The notes: generated by a model not told the origin, from the sequence alone. Positions 6,059-14,167 are shown, counted from the stretch's first letter. The stretch is 19,204 nucleotides of DNA from Bacillota bacterium (GCA_023458835.1 JAEWWY010000488.1:1-19204), one strand, 5' to 3'. Made by a program: numbers and translations.

Positions 6059-8473
6059 TTATGCGGTGCCCGCCGTATACAGTGGCAGCATCCGCTTTGC
6101 GTACGTTCCGTCCTCCAGCTTTTCCTGGGTGTATACGCCCCATTCCCGTCCGTTGGAATAAAAGCAGCGGAAATTTTCGGCATGGATCCGCGGGGCAAAG
6201 GAAACCTCATTCCGGCTCATGTCATAGGAATAACCGGAGAGGGCTGTAACAAGGGCCCAGCTTGCCATGCTGCGGGCATAGTGGTGGCCGCATTCCACCT
6301 CGTTAAAGGGGTTGCGCCGGTAGCCGTCGTACCGCCCGCGGACGCCGCGGACGATCTCCAGCCCTTCCTCCGCCATGCCGGCATAGATCATGGTCGCCGC
6401 CACCTGGTATTCGATGCCTGTCCATACCTCATCGGAATAGACAAAGGGGAAGCGGGGGCGCCCGCCACGGGGCCACGAGCATAGCAGGAGGCCTGTTTCA
6501 TCCCCCAGGGCGTAGGTTCTCTGGGGATTGTGATGCTCCGCAAAGCCGTGGCGCAGGTTATAGCGGTATATGGACAGGAGCGCTTCCTTTACATGCTCCT
6601 GGGGCAGCACATAGCCAAGCCCCGCCACAAAGGCATCATACTGGCCCAGCAACTGGTCCGACAGCACGCCCTGGCCAAATTGGTACTTGTACGCATTCAC
6701 ATCCGGGATTTTCTGAATGTAATATTCTCCGTTCCACAATTCCCTGTCCATCTTCTCAGAGCCCGCAAGGCGGATCACCCGGTAGCGCTGTGCGCGCTCC
6801 GGCTCATCAAGCGCAAGCGCCAGCCTTTCCCCCGCCAGCAGCGCCGCATAGAACATGGAATTGCTCATGGCGTTCATGCCGTAAAATTCAATATCATAGG
6901 TATTGTGCTGTTGGCTGTCCAGCACGCCGTCCCCATCCTGATCCCAATAGGAGATGGAGAAATCCAGCGCCTTCAGGGCAACTGGCCCCAGCCTTTCCAG
7001 CAGCTCCGGCTTTCCGGAAAGCATGTAATCCCTGTATAGGCCGACGATTGTACCCAATTGGCCGTCGGTGGCGGGATGCATTTCCCAGCGCTTCCCTTCC
7101 AGCATCGTAAAGGCGCGGAAAGCCATGCGGCCGCTTTCCTCCGTCTCCCATAAAAATTCCGTTTCCCGCATGCTCTGCTCCAATTGGGGGAACAAAAACG
7201 CCACCGTCTGCTCATAATTCCACACATGGGTGCAGTTGCCCTCACAGCAGCCCGCCCTGTCAAAGCAGCCCTCCCAGCCCATGAAGCAGCCGTTCTCCAG
7301 CCAAAAGCAGGTGGGGCTGCGCAGGGCGGTAATATTGGCGGAGGCCGCGTCCAGCACCTCCCTTGGCAGGGTGCTGCCAAAGAACGCCTCGTGGAAGTCG
7401 CGGGTCTTTTCCTCCAAACGCGGAAGGTTCCGCGCCAGGTATCTGGCGGCATCCCACGCGCTTTCCAGCTTCAGGGCGTAATGATTGCGAATGGTTTGCT
7501 CCTGCGTTACGGTTCTGGGATCAAAGTCCTCTCTCCAGCCCTTGACGCGGTTGGGGAAATACCAGGTCAGCAAAAACTCAAAAACCTTTTCCTCCCCCGG
7601 GGCCAGCATGGCCTCGGCGGCCAGGGCGGCGGTCTTCTCATCCTCCGGCCTGTCCTTTTGTGCGTCTTCATCCCCATCCGCCGGGCTTTGGAGGGAAAGA
7701 CGCCCATCCTGGCAGAAATCATCCCAGAAATCCTGAAGGCTGTCCCACCAGGCGCCCATATACATCTCCGGCTTGACGGTAAAGCGCTCGCAGGTAGTGG
7801 CCAGCGCCATGGAGGCATGCTGGGGATGCCAATGTTCGAACCCGCGGGATTCCAGGCTTACGCCGTGAAGCCCCGGCTCGTCCATCTTCACATTGCGGAT
7901 CTCCCCAAAACGCTCTACATACTCAAACAGGTTGTACTTTTCAAAATTCGTCATGTTGCACAGCGTGCCCGCTACGGAAACGAAGGTGTCGGTTTTTTGA
8001 AGGTTCCTGACCCTATAGCGCAGCACCGCGCCCGGTATGCCGGAATCCTCCGCGTTCAGGGGAATAAAGGGCGTAAAGGCCTCCAATGTCACGTGAACGG
8101 GCAGGGAAGGAGCCTCAAAATCCACGGAGCACAGCGGGTATTCCCCGCGCAGGGTGCTGCCTTCCATCCGCGGCAGGCCTGCCGCCTCGGCGCTGAAAAA
8201 GCCGTGGGAGGAGGAATAGGGCGGCAGGATGGGGCCTTCCAGCACCCGGTTGTCCACACGCCCCCCGTTCTCCGTATGAATGGCGAAAAAGGTATTGGGC
8301 AGCTTGTTGCCCTTTCCGGGCCGGTTGAACAATTCCCAGTCTTTCAATTGTCCCCTGCTGCCAACGGATACGTTGCCCGTGCCGATGCCGCCCAGAAGGA
8401 AGGCCACCTCGCTGGCCTGTACCGGATAGGCCTGTAAATGGTGCAGGGAAAAGGGCGCCCGAAATTCTGCCAT
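6059..8473 (-). CDS. GH116-like (GBA2/DUF608) glycoside hydrolase
   Basis: An 804-residue two-domain enzyme. The N-terminal beta domain has GGIGTGNVSVGSRGQLKDWE, the start signature of GBA2_N/GH116 proteins. The C-terminal alpha/alpha toroid has EGNCTHVWNYEQTVAFLFP and HNTYDIEFYGMNAMSNSMFY. By comparison with GH116, Glu411 in the CCEGN segment is the likely nucleophile and Asp527 in NTYD the acid/base. Known members are beta-glucosidases, beta-xylosidases and N-acetylglucosaminidases, so the exact sugar is open. The frame extends to 8575, but the ATG at 8473 has AGGAGG nine bases upstream and starts at the family N-terminus. No signal peptide is seen, so it is probably cytoplasmic. An acidic insertion lies around residues 265-285. 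It is the last gene of the enzyme operon, 13 bases after the GH9-like gene. Confidence 0.88.
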   Translation of the reverse strand: MAEFRAPFSLHHLQAYPVQASEVAFLLGGIGTGNVSVGSRGQLKDWELFNRPGKGNKLPNTFFAIHTENGGRVDNRVLEGPILPPYSSSHGFFSAEAAGLPRMEGSTLRGEYPLCSVDFEAPSLPVHVTLEAFTPFIPLNAEDSGIPGAVLRYRVRNLQKTDTFVSVAGTLCNMTNFEKYNLFEYVERFGEIRNVKMDEPGLHGVSLESRGFEHWHPQHASMALATTCERFTVKPEMYMGAWWDSLQDFWDDFCQDGRLSLQSPADGDEDAQKDRPEDEKTAALAAEAMLAPGEEKVFEFLLTWYFPNRVKGWREDFDPRTVTQEQTIRNHYALKLESAWDAARYLARNLPRLEEKTRDFHEAFFGSTLPREVLDAASANITALRSPTCFWLENGCFMGWEGCFDRAGCCEGNCTHVWNYEQTVAFLFPQLEQSMRETEFLWETEESGRMAFRAFTMLEGKRWEMHPATDGQLGTIVGLYRDYMLSGKPELLERLGPVALKALDFSISYWDQDGDGVLDSQQHNTYDIEFYGMNAMSNSMFYAALLAGERLALALDEPERAQRYRVIRLAGSEKMDRELWNGEYYIQKIPDVNAYKYQFGQGVLSDQLLGQYDAFVAGLGYVLPQEHVKEALLSIYRYNLRHGFAEHHNPQRTYALGDETGLLLCSWPRGGRPRFPFVYSDEVWTGIEYQVAATMIYAGMAEEGLEIVRGVRGRYDGYRRNPFNEVECGHHYARSMASWALVTALSGYSYDMSRNEVSFAPRIHAENFRCFYSNGREWGVYTQEKLEDGTYAKRMLPLYTAGTA

Positions 8474-8486
8474 AGCATGCTTCCTC

Positions 8487-10742
8487 CTATTTTGCCGCAG
8501 CGTTTTTACATGCAGAAATACCAAAGAGCAGCACCTGGGGCAGCTTTTCTTCCCCGCCCCCCAGGCAGTTGACAAGATATGCGCCCTCGCCAGGCAGGCG
8601 TTTAAGCTCCAGCTCCGTTTCCCGCTCCTCGCCCGGCTTAAGGCTCACTAAAATATCATCCCGGTCAAGCACAACGCCCGCCATTCCCAGATGCAGTCGC
8701 CTTTCTACGGGTCTTGCGCCTGTATTGCGCACTGTGATGTACAGCCTTCCATCCTTTTCCCGCGCGGACAGCTTTAGCAAACACCCGATGTCCAGCTTCA
8801 GGGACACCTGGCCATCCGGCAGCGTAACGATCTCCCGGCGGTAAAAGCAGTCGTCCCGGGAAAGAGCGATCTCGCCCCGGCGGTACATTTGTCCTGTTTC
8901 AAACGCCAGCCTTCCGTCCGGACCGCAGGCCAGCTCCTCCTCCCCGCCATCCTCCCAGCGAAGGCGCAGCCGGGCGGCCTCCGGAGTGTCCCCGTCCATG
9001 CAGCGGATGTGCAGGGCAAAGGGGCGCTCCCGCTTGGCCACGCCGCTGACATAGCCGTGGCTGTGGGGCAGGTAATCTTCGTTGAACCAGAGCTTCCCCT
9101 CTTCCTGCCAAATGCCCAGGGGCTCATCCGGCATTTCCTCCAGCGGCGTCTCGCTGTCAAACTGCCTTGTGGCAAAGCCGTTCATGGCGCTGCCGTCCGG
9201 AATTTCCGACAGGCTGTGCACGCCGCCGAAGCTGCGGGAACCCACGCCCTTGATCAGGGACATGCACTGCCATTCCCTGGGCGTATAGGCATCCGGGAAG
9301 CCGGGATTGCGGCCCACGCAGAAGGCAAGGTTCCGCTCCGCCAGGCGGGCAAGGGTTTCATCCTCCAGGAAATCCGAAAGCTCCATCAGATGATGGGCGA
9401 TCTGCCCGTACAGGCAGGTAAAGCCATGCACCACCATTTCAAAGAACTTGACGCCCCCGCAGGATGGGTACACCGACTGGGGATAGATGGACAGGGGCGT
9501 CAGGCTTGCGACGCGCTTGACATACCCCTGGGTATACGCCAGGATGGCCCGCTGATAGGCCGCCGCCTTCCCGTGCCCGGGCATGAGTTCCACCAGGCGC
9601 ATCAGCCCCTTTACATTGCAGGGTTCGATATTGCCCATGTGCCACTTGTGATTGTGGCCGAATTCCAGCATGAAGGCCTCGTCATCATCCTCAAACTCGT
9701 AAAAATATCCGAAGCCTTCAGGGTGGCGCTCCCCGTCCAGGCATTGGCGGGCGCAGGCGCTGTCTGCAAAATCCACCGCCGCGTCAAGATACCGCCTTTC
9801 GCCCGTGGCGTCATACATAAGCGTACAGGCAAAGGCGAATGTCAGCTTATCCTTGGTGCGCAGCGTCTTTGGAATTTTCCATCCGGCGGGCTTATGGTAA
9901 ACCAGCCGCCCCAGATGATGGACAAAATCCCCAAAGTCGTCCTGATAGGCGATGGCGGGATGATCCCGGGTGGTAAAATCGCTATCCAGGGCATAGGGGC
10001 GGCGCATGGCGTTTTCAAACGCCTTTTCCGCGCAGGCAAGGAAGCGGGCCGCCTCGGCCGGGCGGTAAAGCCGGGATGCCTGCCAGGCGCGCACGAGCCC
10101 CGTGATGGCGTATGCGGTATCATGCCAGTTATGATAATCGGTGGTGCCGTAATCCGTCATGCGGAAGGCGTCGTGATTGAAGCGGCCGTCCTTGAGCGGG
10201 TCCTCGGGCCAGCTTTCCTGGGCGGATACCAGGGCGTTGCCGCCTATCAGGATGTCCGCCATCAGCTTATCCCGGTCAAAGGGGAGCATTTGGGGGTTTT
10301 CCCACAGGTCACAAAGCGCATGCACCGTGATCACCATGGAGGAGGTCTCCCGGATCTTGCTTCCGCAATCCCGCCAGCCGCCCACGCCCGGTTCAACCCG
10401 TTCATCCAACTGTTCCAGGGCGATGGTTCTCAGTCCCTGCATGGACAGCACATGGGGGCCGATCAGGAATTTTTCGCTCTTTTCCCCGCAGGCCTCAAGA
10501 TAATAAGCGCCTTCCTTCCCAAAGTCCGAAAAATCCATCACCCACCACCGGGAGCGCCACAACTCGCCCCAATGGCGAATCACGCCCTGATAAACGCTTT
10601 CCCCCTGCTCATTGAAGAGGCGGAAAGCCTGGCCCTCCGCCTCCGCGGCGGGAATGAGCGGCAGAGCGCGGAAAAACGCCTGCTTTTCCCCCTGGTCATA
10701 ATACCCCAACTGGCTGTACAGCAACGATAACCGGCGGGCCAT
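8487..10742 (-). CDS. GH9-like six-hairpin glycosidase with altered catalytic motif
   Basis: A 751-residue protein with a GH9-like layout. A short N-terminal Ig-like domain (YSQLGYYDQGEKQAFF and WWVMDFSDFGKEGAYYLE) resembles the CelD_N domain. A long helical toroid follows, then a beta-rich C-terminal domain from about residue 590. Where GH9 enzymes have GGWxDAGD, this one has GGWRDCGS: Asp125 remains but the second Asp is Ser128. A possible acid Glu555 is present in WFNEDYLPHSHGY, as in the GH9 'NE' motif. It may therefore be an exo-acting or otherwise unusual relative rather than a cellulase. No signal peptide is visible. GGAGGAGG eight to ten bases before the ATG supports the start, 27 bases after the preceding gene's stop. 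Function beyond 'GH9-like' is inference. Confidence 0.75.
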   Translation of the reverse strand: MARRLSLLYSQLGYYDQGEKQAFFRALPLIPAAEAEGQAFRLFNEQGESVYQGVIRHWGELWRSRWWVMDFSDFGKEGAYYLEACGEKSEKFLIGPHVLSMQGLRTIALEQLDERVEPGVGGWRDCGSKIRETSSMVITVHALCDLWENPQMLPFDRDKLMADILIGGNALVSAQESWPEDPLKDGRFNHDAFRMTDYGTTDYHNWHDTAYAITGLVRAWQASRLYRPAEAARFLACAEKAFENAMRRPYALDSDFTTRDHPAIAYQDDFGDFVHHLGRLVYHKPAGWKIPKTLRTKDKLTFAFACTLMYDATGERRYLDAAVDFADSACARQCLDGERHPEGFGYFYEFEDDDEAFMLEFGHNHKWHMGNIEPCNVKGLMRLVELMPGHGKAAAYQRAILAYTQGYVKRVASLTPLSIYPQSVYPSCGGVKFFEMVVHGFTCLYGQIAHHLMELSDFLEDETLARLAERNLAFCVGRNPGFPDAYTPREWQCMSLIKGVGSRSFGGVHSLSEIPDGSAMNGFATRQFDSETPLEEMPDEPLGIWQEEGKLWFNEDYLPHSHGYVSGVAKRERPFALHIRCMDGDTPEAARLRLRWEDGGEEELACGPDGRLAFETGQMYRRGEIALSRDDCFYRREIVTLPDGQVSLKLDIGCLLKLSAREKDGRLYITVRNTGARPVERRLHLGMAGVVLDRDDILVSLKPGEERETELELKRLPGEGAYLVNCLGGGEEKLPQVLLFGISACKNAAAK

Positions 10743-10769
10743 GAATATGCCTCCTCCCCTGCATTCCCC

Positions 10770-12767
10770 TTACTTTTCCTGGGGGCCCAGATGGGCGTCG
10801 ATGCGCAGGTAGGCCTCCGCCGCCGCACCGCTGCCCCAATCGTAAATGGAAAACTCTCCGATCCCCAGGCTGTTTTCATCCGTATAGCCATCATGGCCAT
10901 AGTTCTCCATCATAAAACCGTAATCCTCCGGCCCAAGGAAGGGCCAGCGTAGCTGCCATTGGCGGGAAACCCGGGGATTTTCGGGGCAGAACATCATGGT
11001 AAAGGATGCCCTCAATGCCGCGTATCCCCGCTCCACATATTCCGGCACATCCAATACCCGCCCGTAGCGTATGATCAGCTCGGCAAACAGGCTCTGCCTG
11101 GCGTCGTTAAGCTCGGCGTCGCAGTTCATCACCCCGAAGCCGCCCACCACGGGGATGGGTACATAGCCGGGCTGGAAGGAGCTTTGCTGCATCAGCATTT
11201 CATCCAGGCAGCGCCGGCCCCAGCGCAGATACTTGTCCTCCCCCGTGACCTCATGGCATTTGAGCAGCGCGTCCGCCATGTAAAACGGGGAAAGGGTGCA
11301 CTGCTTATGGATTTGATTCCGCCCGCATTTCTTTCCCAGCAGCGTCTTGGCGCCATAGCTGCTGCAGGACCAGTAGGTTTCAAAGTCTTCCCACCGGCCC
11401 TCGGGCAGCACCTGCATGCACAGCGCTTCCAGGCACCTTACGGCGCTGGACAGGCAGCGCCCATCCCGCGTCAGTTCATACATCTCCAGCATCAGCCGGG
11501 CGGAAACGGCACTTTCGGGGGATTGACGCAATTCCTCCAGAATCCTCCCCGATTCCTTGTCGATCCATGCGGGATAGTATCCGTCCTCATCCTGAAGCGC
11601 CAGCAGACGCTCGGTGTAAGAGGTGACATAGGCCAGCAGCCGCTCATCTCTCTCCAGCTCCCTGTACCACTGCAGCATCTGCAATGCGGTCCAGGACATA
11701 TCCAGGATGTGCCTTGGCGCCTTGGCGATATCCCGGATCAGAGGATTGCGGTCGCTGTTGCCGTAATACCTTTCCTGCCAGTCGCCGCCCCGCACGCATT
11801 CCTTCCCGTCAATGACGGTGCGCTTGTCCGGAACAGCCACCACGCTGTCAAACAATCCGTCCGCCTGGGGGAAGCTGAGGGCCAATTCCTTGGTCATCCG
11901 CGCCTTTTCCAGCAATTCCGCGTCCTTTTTGCGCAGCGCGTACCGGTACAGGCCCAGGGCGGAACGCAGGGAGCAGAACCACGCCTGATTCCAGATGGAC
12001 ACATGCTCCCGGATGGAATAGGGCTCCCCATAGCGCTCGCTCTGGCGCACGGTTACAATAAACTGGGGCGCGCCCACCAAAACGCCCTCAACGGTAAACT
12101 CCTGCCACATCTGACGCCGCCAAAGGCGGAATGCCCAATCATAGGTACGCTCCACGTAGCGCCACAGGGCCTGGTAGGAGGGGAGGTTCCCGCTTTGCGC
12201 CGAGCCGTAGGTTTTCCAATACCAGTCCAGCACGGCACGAAAAGGGTTCTCCGTCGCTTCCTTTCCCTTTTGCAGCATCAAAATCAGCCGGTAGCAAAAA
12301 CGCCCCTTGGGCAGCACCACCCGGTCGGTGGCGCGGTAAAGCACATGATCATAGCTTTCCGTGGTCGTCAGGCCGAAGGTCATTTCTCCGGCAGGGGCGT
12401 TCAAATCCATAAAATAACGGCTGTCCCCTATCTTCACGCCATCCATGACGGGGAAAGCGCACAAAACCCATTCGCCTTTTCCCATCATCAGCGCAGGCGT
12501 GCGGAACACATGCATGTCTACCACGCTGTCCGGGTCCGGGGTCAAATGCGGCGTCCAGAAAAAATCCGGCGCAAAATCAGGCTCCAGGCAAACCTGCCAC
12601 CGGCCGGCCGCTATATCCCGGGGCAGGTCCGCCTCCAGGGTCAGCATCACCATGCCATCTTCCATCCCGCCCCAGTGCTCCGTCAGGGAGACATCCGGAA
12701 TCTGCGAAATAGTAATCCTTTTCATTTTGAGTTTTTCAAGCCAGCTCTCTCTTGCCGCCGCCTGCAT
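10770..12767 (-). CDS. Predicted alpha/alpha-toroid carbohydrate-active enzyme, family not recognised
   Basis: A 665-residue protein I cannot place in a named family. Residues 1-180 look beta-rich and end in NPFRAVLDWYWKTYG. From about residue 185 on it is helical with repeated paired-helix units (WNQAWFCSLRSALGLYRYAL, ILDMSWTALQMLQWYRELER, AVSARLMLEMYELTRDGRCL, TLSPFYMADALLKCHEVTG), as expected of a six-hairpin toroid. It ends with GIGEFSIYDWGSGAAAEAYL. Conserved-looking acidic segments (NCDAELNDARQ, IYDWGSG) could form an active site. No signal peptide is present. The start is GTG 12770 or ATG 12767, with GAGAGGA about ten bases upstream; an ATG at 12725 (MKRITIS) lacks a good site. It is first in the operon with GH9-like and GH116-like genes, so a glycosidase or lyase role is inferred from context and fold only. 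Confidence 0.7.
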   Translation of the reverse strand: MQAAARESWLEKLKMKRITISQIPDVSLTEHWGGMEDGMVMLTLEADLPRDIAAGRWQVCLEPDFAPDFFWTPHLTPDPDSVVDMHVFRTPALMMGKGEWVLCAFPVMDGVKIGDSRYFMDLNAPAGEMTFGLTTTESYDHVLYRATDRVVLPKGRFCYRLILMLQKGKEATENPFRAVLDWYWKTYGSAQSGNLPSYQALWRYVERTYDWAFRLWRRQMWQEFTVEGVLVGAPQFIVTVRQSERYGEPYSIREHVSIWNQAWFCSLRSALGLYRYALRKKDAELLEKARMTKELALSFPQADGLFDSVVAVPDKRTVIDGKECVRGGDWQERYYGNSDRNPLIRDIAKAPRHILDMSWTALQMLQWYRELERDERLLAYVTSYTERLLALQDEDGYYPAWIDKESGRILEELRQSPESAVSARLMLEMYELTRDGRCLSSAVRCLEALCMQVLPEGRWEDFETYWSCSSYGAKTLLGKKCGRNQIHKQCTLSPFYMADALLKCHEVTGEDKYLRWGRRCLDEMLMQQSSFQPGYVPIPVVGGFGVMNCDAELNDARQSLFAELIIRYGRVLDVPEYVERGYAALRASFTMMFCPENPRVSRQWQLRWPFLGPEDYGFMMENYGHDGYTDENSLGIGEFSIYDWGSGAAAEAYLRIDAHLGPQEK
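12706..12723. promoter_or_regulatory. Possible auxiliary LacI operator inside the first enzyme gene
   Basis: GAAATAGTAATCCTTTTC is identical to bases 4798-4815 in 17 of 18 positions and lies within the first codons of the enzyme gene, about 210 bases from the main operator at 12915-12936. LacI-family repressors often use a second site for looping. The centre is CC rather than CG and symmetry is poor, so chance similarity is possible. Confidence 0.3.
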
Positions 12768-12914
12768 CACGACACGATCCTCTCTTTTTCCTTATCCCAT
12801 CCCCAAAGGCAGATTCATAAACAGCTTTCCGCCCTGGCTCCCGCCCGCCGGCAGTTGCATAATAAGCGGACCGCACGGAGCACACCTGGGATGGCAGGAT
12901 ATGTACATCTTGAA

Positions 12915-12936
12915 TATAGTAAAGGTTTACTATATC
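12915..12936. promoter_or_regulatory. Predicted main LacI-family operator of the enzyme operon
   Basis: TATAGTAAAGGTTTACTATA is the core of a dyad with ten-base perfect arms around a GG centre. It begins two bases after the -10 box and covers the expected start site near 12931. It is the most symmetric copy of the site also found at 5977 and 4799. The 12771-12914 stretch is the untranslated leader, in which I see no other clear element. Confidence 0.75.
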
Positions 12937-12937
12937 T

Positions 12938-12966
12938 ATCGTACCATACTTTTTCCTATGCGTCAA
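12938..12966 (-). promoter_or_regulatory. sigmaA promoter of the three-enzyme operon
   Basis: On the minus strand TTGACG (12966-12961) and TACGAT (12943-12938) are spaced by exactly 17 bases, with a TGG extended -10 element directly before TACGAT. The leader to the first start codon is about 165 bases. Its placement against the operator argues for repression at initiation. Confidence 0.82.
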
Positions 12967-13036
12967 CCGGCAGCCGAACATTTTTCATGCTGCCTTCCAT
13001 TGAAAATTGCAGTATGAATAATTCTGCCGAACAGGG

Positions 13037-13065
13037 TTGACATATAGCACATTCTCGTATATTCT
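13037..13065 (+). promoter_or_regulatory. sigmaA promoter of the DUF4491 gene pair
   Basis: TTGACA (13037-13042) and TATTCT (13060-13065) are 17 bases apart. It fires divergently from the enzyme-operon promoter, with about 70 bases between the two -35 boxes. The start would be near 13072, about 40 bases before the ATG. No convincing operator overlaps it. Confidence 0.78.
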
Positions 13066-13112
13066 ACTAGTAATGAGTCCTATTAGCATAGTTCGGATGG
13101 AGGATAGTGCGC

Positions 13113-13433
13113 ATGCATTGGTCTGGCATCATCATCGGGGCCGCGGCGTTTTTGATCATTGGTCTGTTTCATCCCATTGTGATCAAGTGCGAATATTACT
13201 TCACCCAGCGGATATGGCCGGTATTTTTGTTTGGCGGGCTGGTCTTTTGCCTGGCTGCCGCGCTGGTTGCGCAGGTTGTGGCCTCGGCGATCCTGGCGAT
13301 CCTGGGATTTACGATGCTCTGGAGCATCCTGGAATTAAAGCACCAGGCCAAGCGGGTGGAAAAGGGCTGGTTTCCGCAAAACCCGCAGCGGGCAAAGAAT
13401 AAGGCCTCTGTAGCCGGCAGGCCGAAGGCGTAA
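13113..13433 (+). CDS. DUF4491 family small membrane protein
   Basis: A 106-residue protein with three predicted membrane segments and the family pattern: WSGIIIGAAAFLIIGLFHPI at the start, KCEYYFTQRIWPVFLF, then FTMLWSILELKHQAKRVEKG and GWFPQNPQR near the end. DUF4491 proteins are common in gut Firmicutes and Bacteroidota and have no known function. The ATG at 13113 is chosen because GGAGGA ends eight bases upstream; a GTG at 13107 would be too close to that site. The C-terminal tail is basic and probably cytoplasmic. It is followed after 11 bases by another membrane protein gene and shares its promoter. Confidence 0.88.
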   Translation: MHWSGIIIGAAAFLIIGLFHPIVIKCEYYFTQRIWPVFLFGGLVFCLAAALVAQVVASAILAILGFTMLWSILELKHQAKRVEKGWFPQNPQRAKNKASVAGRPKA

Positions 13434-13444
13434 GGGGGGAAGCC

Positions 13445-14101
13445 ATGAACAAGCGGGTTTTCGGCTGGTTCGAGGTGGTTTTCGATGTGCTCTACCTGTG
13501 CGCCGCCCTGATAACCGGGCTCTATATTTTGTCGCAGGCAACGCAGCAGGTGCAATTCCTGGCAGGCATCATGGCGCTGGTGCTGGCAGGCGGGGATGCG
13601 TTTCACCTGGTTCCCAGGATTATCGCCGCGGTAACGGGGTCGGAGCGAAAGCTCCAAAAAGCGCTGGGGTTTGGGAAATTCGTTACCTCCATCACCATGA
13701 CGGTATTCTATGCGCTTTTGTGGCATATTGGGGTATTGCTGTTCTCCCCGGAGGCCGCGGCCTTTGGGACAGCTATTGTATATGCTCTGGCTGCCATGAG
13801 GATCGGGCTTTGCTTTTCCAGGCGGAACAGATGGTTCGATGAAGCGCCGCCGGTGAACTGGGCGGTATACCGGAACATTCCGTTTGTGCTCCTGGGCGGC
13901 GCGGTGGCGCTTCTCTTCGGCCTGAATGCGCAAGCAGTTTCCGACCTTCGGTGGATGTGGCTTGCCATCGCGCTCAGCTTTGCGTTTTATATGCCGGTGG
14001 TGCTTTTTGCAAGCAAGAACAGGAAGCTGGGCATGCTGATGCTTCCCAAAACATGCGCCTATCTATGGATCCTTTTCATGTATGCCGGGGCATTCCGCTG
14101 A
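13445..14101 (+). CDS. Unidentified multi-pass membrane protein
   Basis: A 218-residue hydrophobic protein with about seven predicted membrane segments, for example VVFDVLYLCAALITGLYIL, FLAGIMALVLAGGDAFHLV, FVTSITMTVFYALLWHIGVL, GTAIVYALAAMRIGL and NIPFVLLGGAVALLFGL. I do not recognise a characterised family. Short basic loops (RIIAAVTGSERKLQK, FSRRNRWFDE, ASKNRKLG) would face the cytoplasm. The sequence GDAFHLVPRI, with His next to a charged/helical break, is the most distinctive polar motif inside the membrane part. A run of six G lies five to ten bases before the ATG. It is 11 bases downstream of the DUF4491 gene and very probably cotranscribed with it. No function is assigned. Confidence 0.8.
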   Translation: MNKRVFGWFEVVFDVLYLCAALITGLYILSQATQQVQFLAGIMALVLAGGDAFHLVPRIIAAVTGSERKLQKALGFGKFVTSITMTVFYALLWHIGVLLFSPEAAAFGTAIVYALAAMRIGLCFSRRNRWFDEAPPVNWAVYRNIPFVLLGGAVALLFGLNAQAVSDLRWMWLAIALSFAFYMPVVLFASKNRKLGMLMLPKTCAYLWILFMYAGAFR

Positions 14102-14118
14102 AGCATTGACAGGCTCCG

Positions 14119-14141
14119 TCATCCAGCCGCGTTCCGGATGA
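14119..14141 (+). other. Small hairpin between the membrane protein gene and katA
   Basis: TCATCC (14119-14124) pairs with GGATGA (14136-14141) across an 11-base loop, 18 bases after the preceding stop. No T-run follows, so it is at best a weak or Rho-assisted terminator. Confidence 0.3.
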
Positions 14142-14150
14142 GGGGCTCTG

Positions 14151-14167
14151 TTGATCATATATCATAA
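14151..14167. promoter_or_regulatory. Possible PerR-type operator before katA
   Basis: TTGATCATATATCATAA is an AT-rich partial dyad (TGAT/ATCA arms) 20 bases before the katA ATG, in an otherwise GC-rich stretch. It loosely resembles Fur/PerR boxes, and a PerR gene follows katA. The katA promoter itself is not clear: TTGACA at 14106 has no matching -10 box. Confidence 0.35.

Noticed and set aside
6048..6066. Hairpin CCGCA/TGCGG at the GH116-like stop codon as a terminator
   Set aside because: Five-base stem, it includes the stop codon, and no T-run follows.
5913..6143. LacI start at 6143
   Set aside because: The extension would cover the lacI promoter and operator and the end of the GH116-like gene.
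8889..13040. Very long plus-strand open frames (8889-10730 and 10959-13040) opposite the enzyme genes
   Set aside because: They lie exactly antisense to genes with recognisable motifs and good ribosome sites, their translations have no family features, and GC-rich codon bias removes stops on the opposite strand.
13066..13096. TAGTAATGAGTCCTATTAG as an operator at the DUF4491 promoter
   Set aside because: Symmetry is about five of eight positions and the spacing differs from the LacI-type dyads.
14106..14111. TTGACA as the katA -35 box
   Set aside because: No acceptable -10 box lies 16-18 bases downstream; that position falls in GC-rich sequence.
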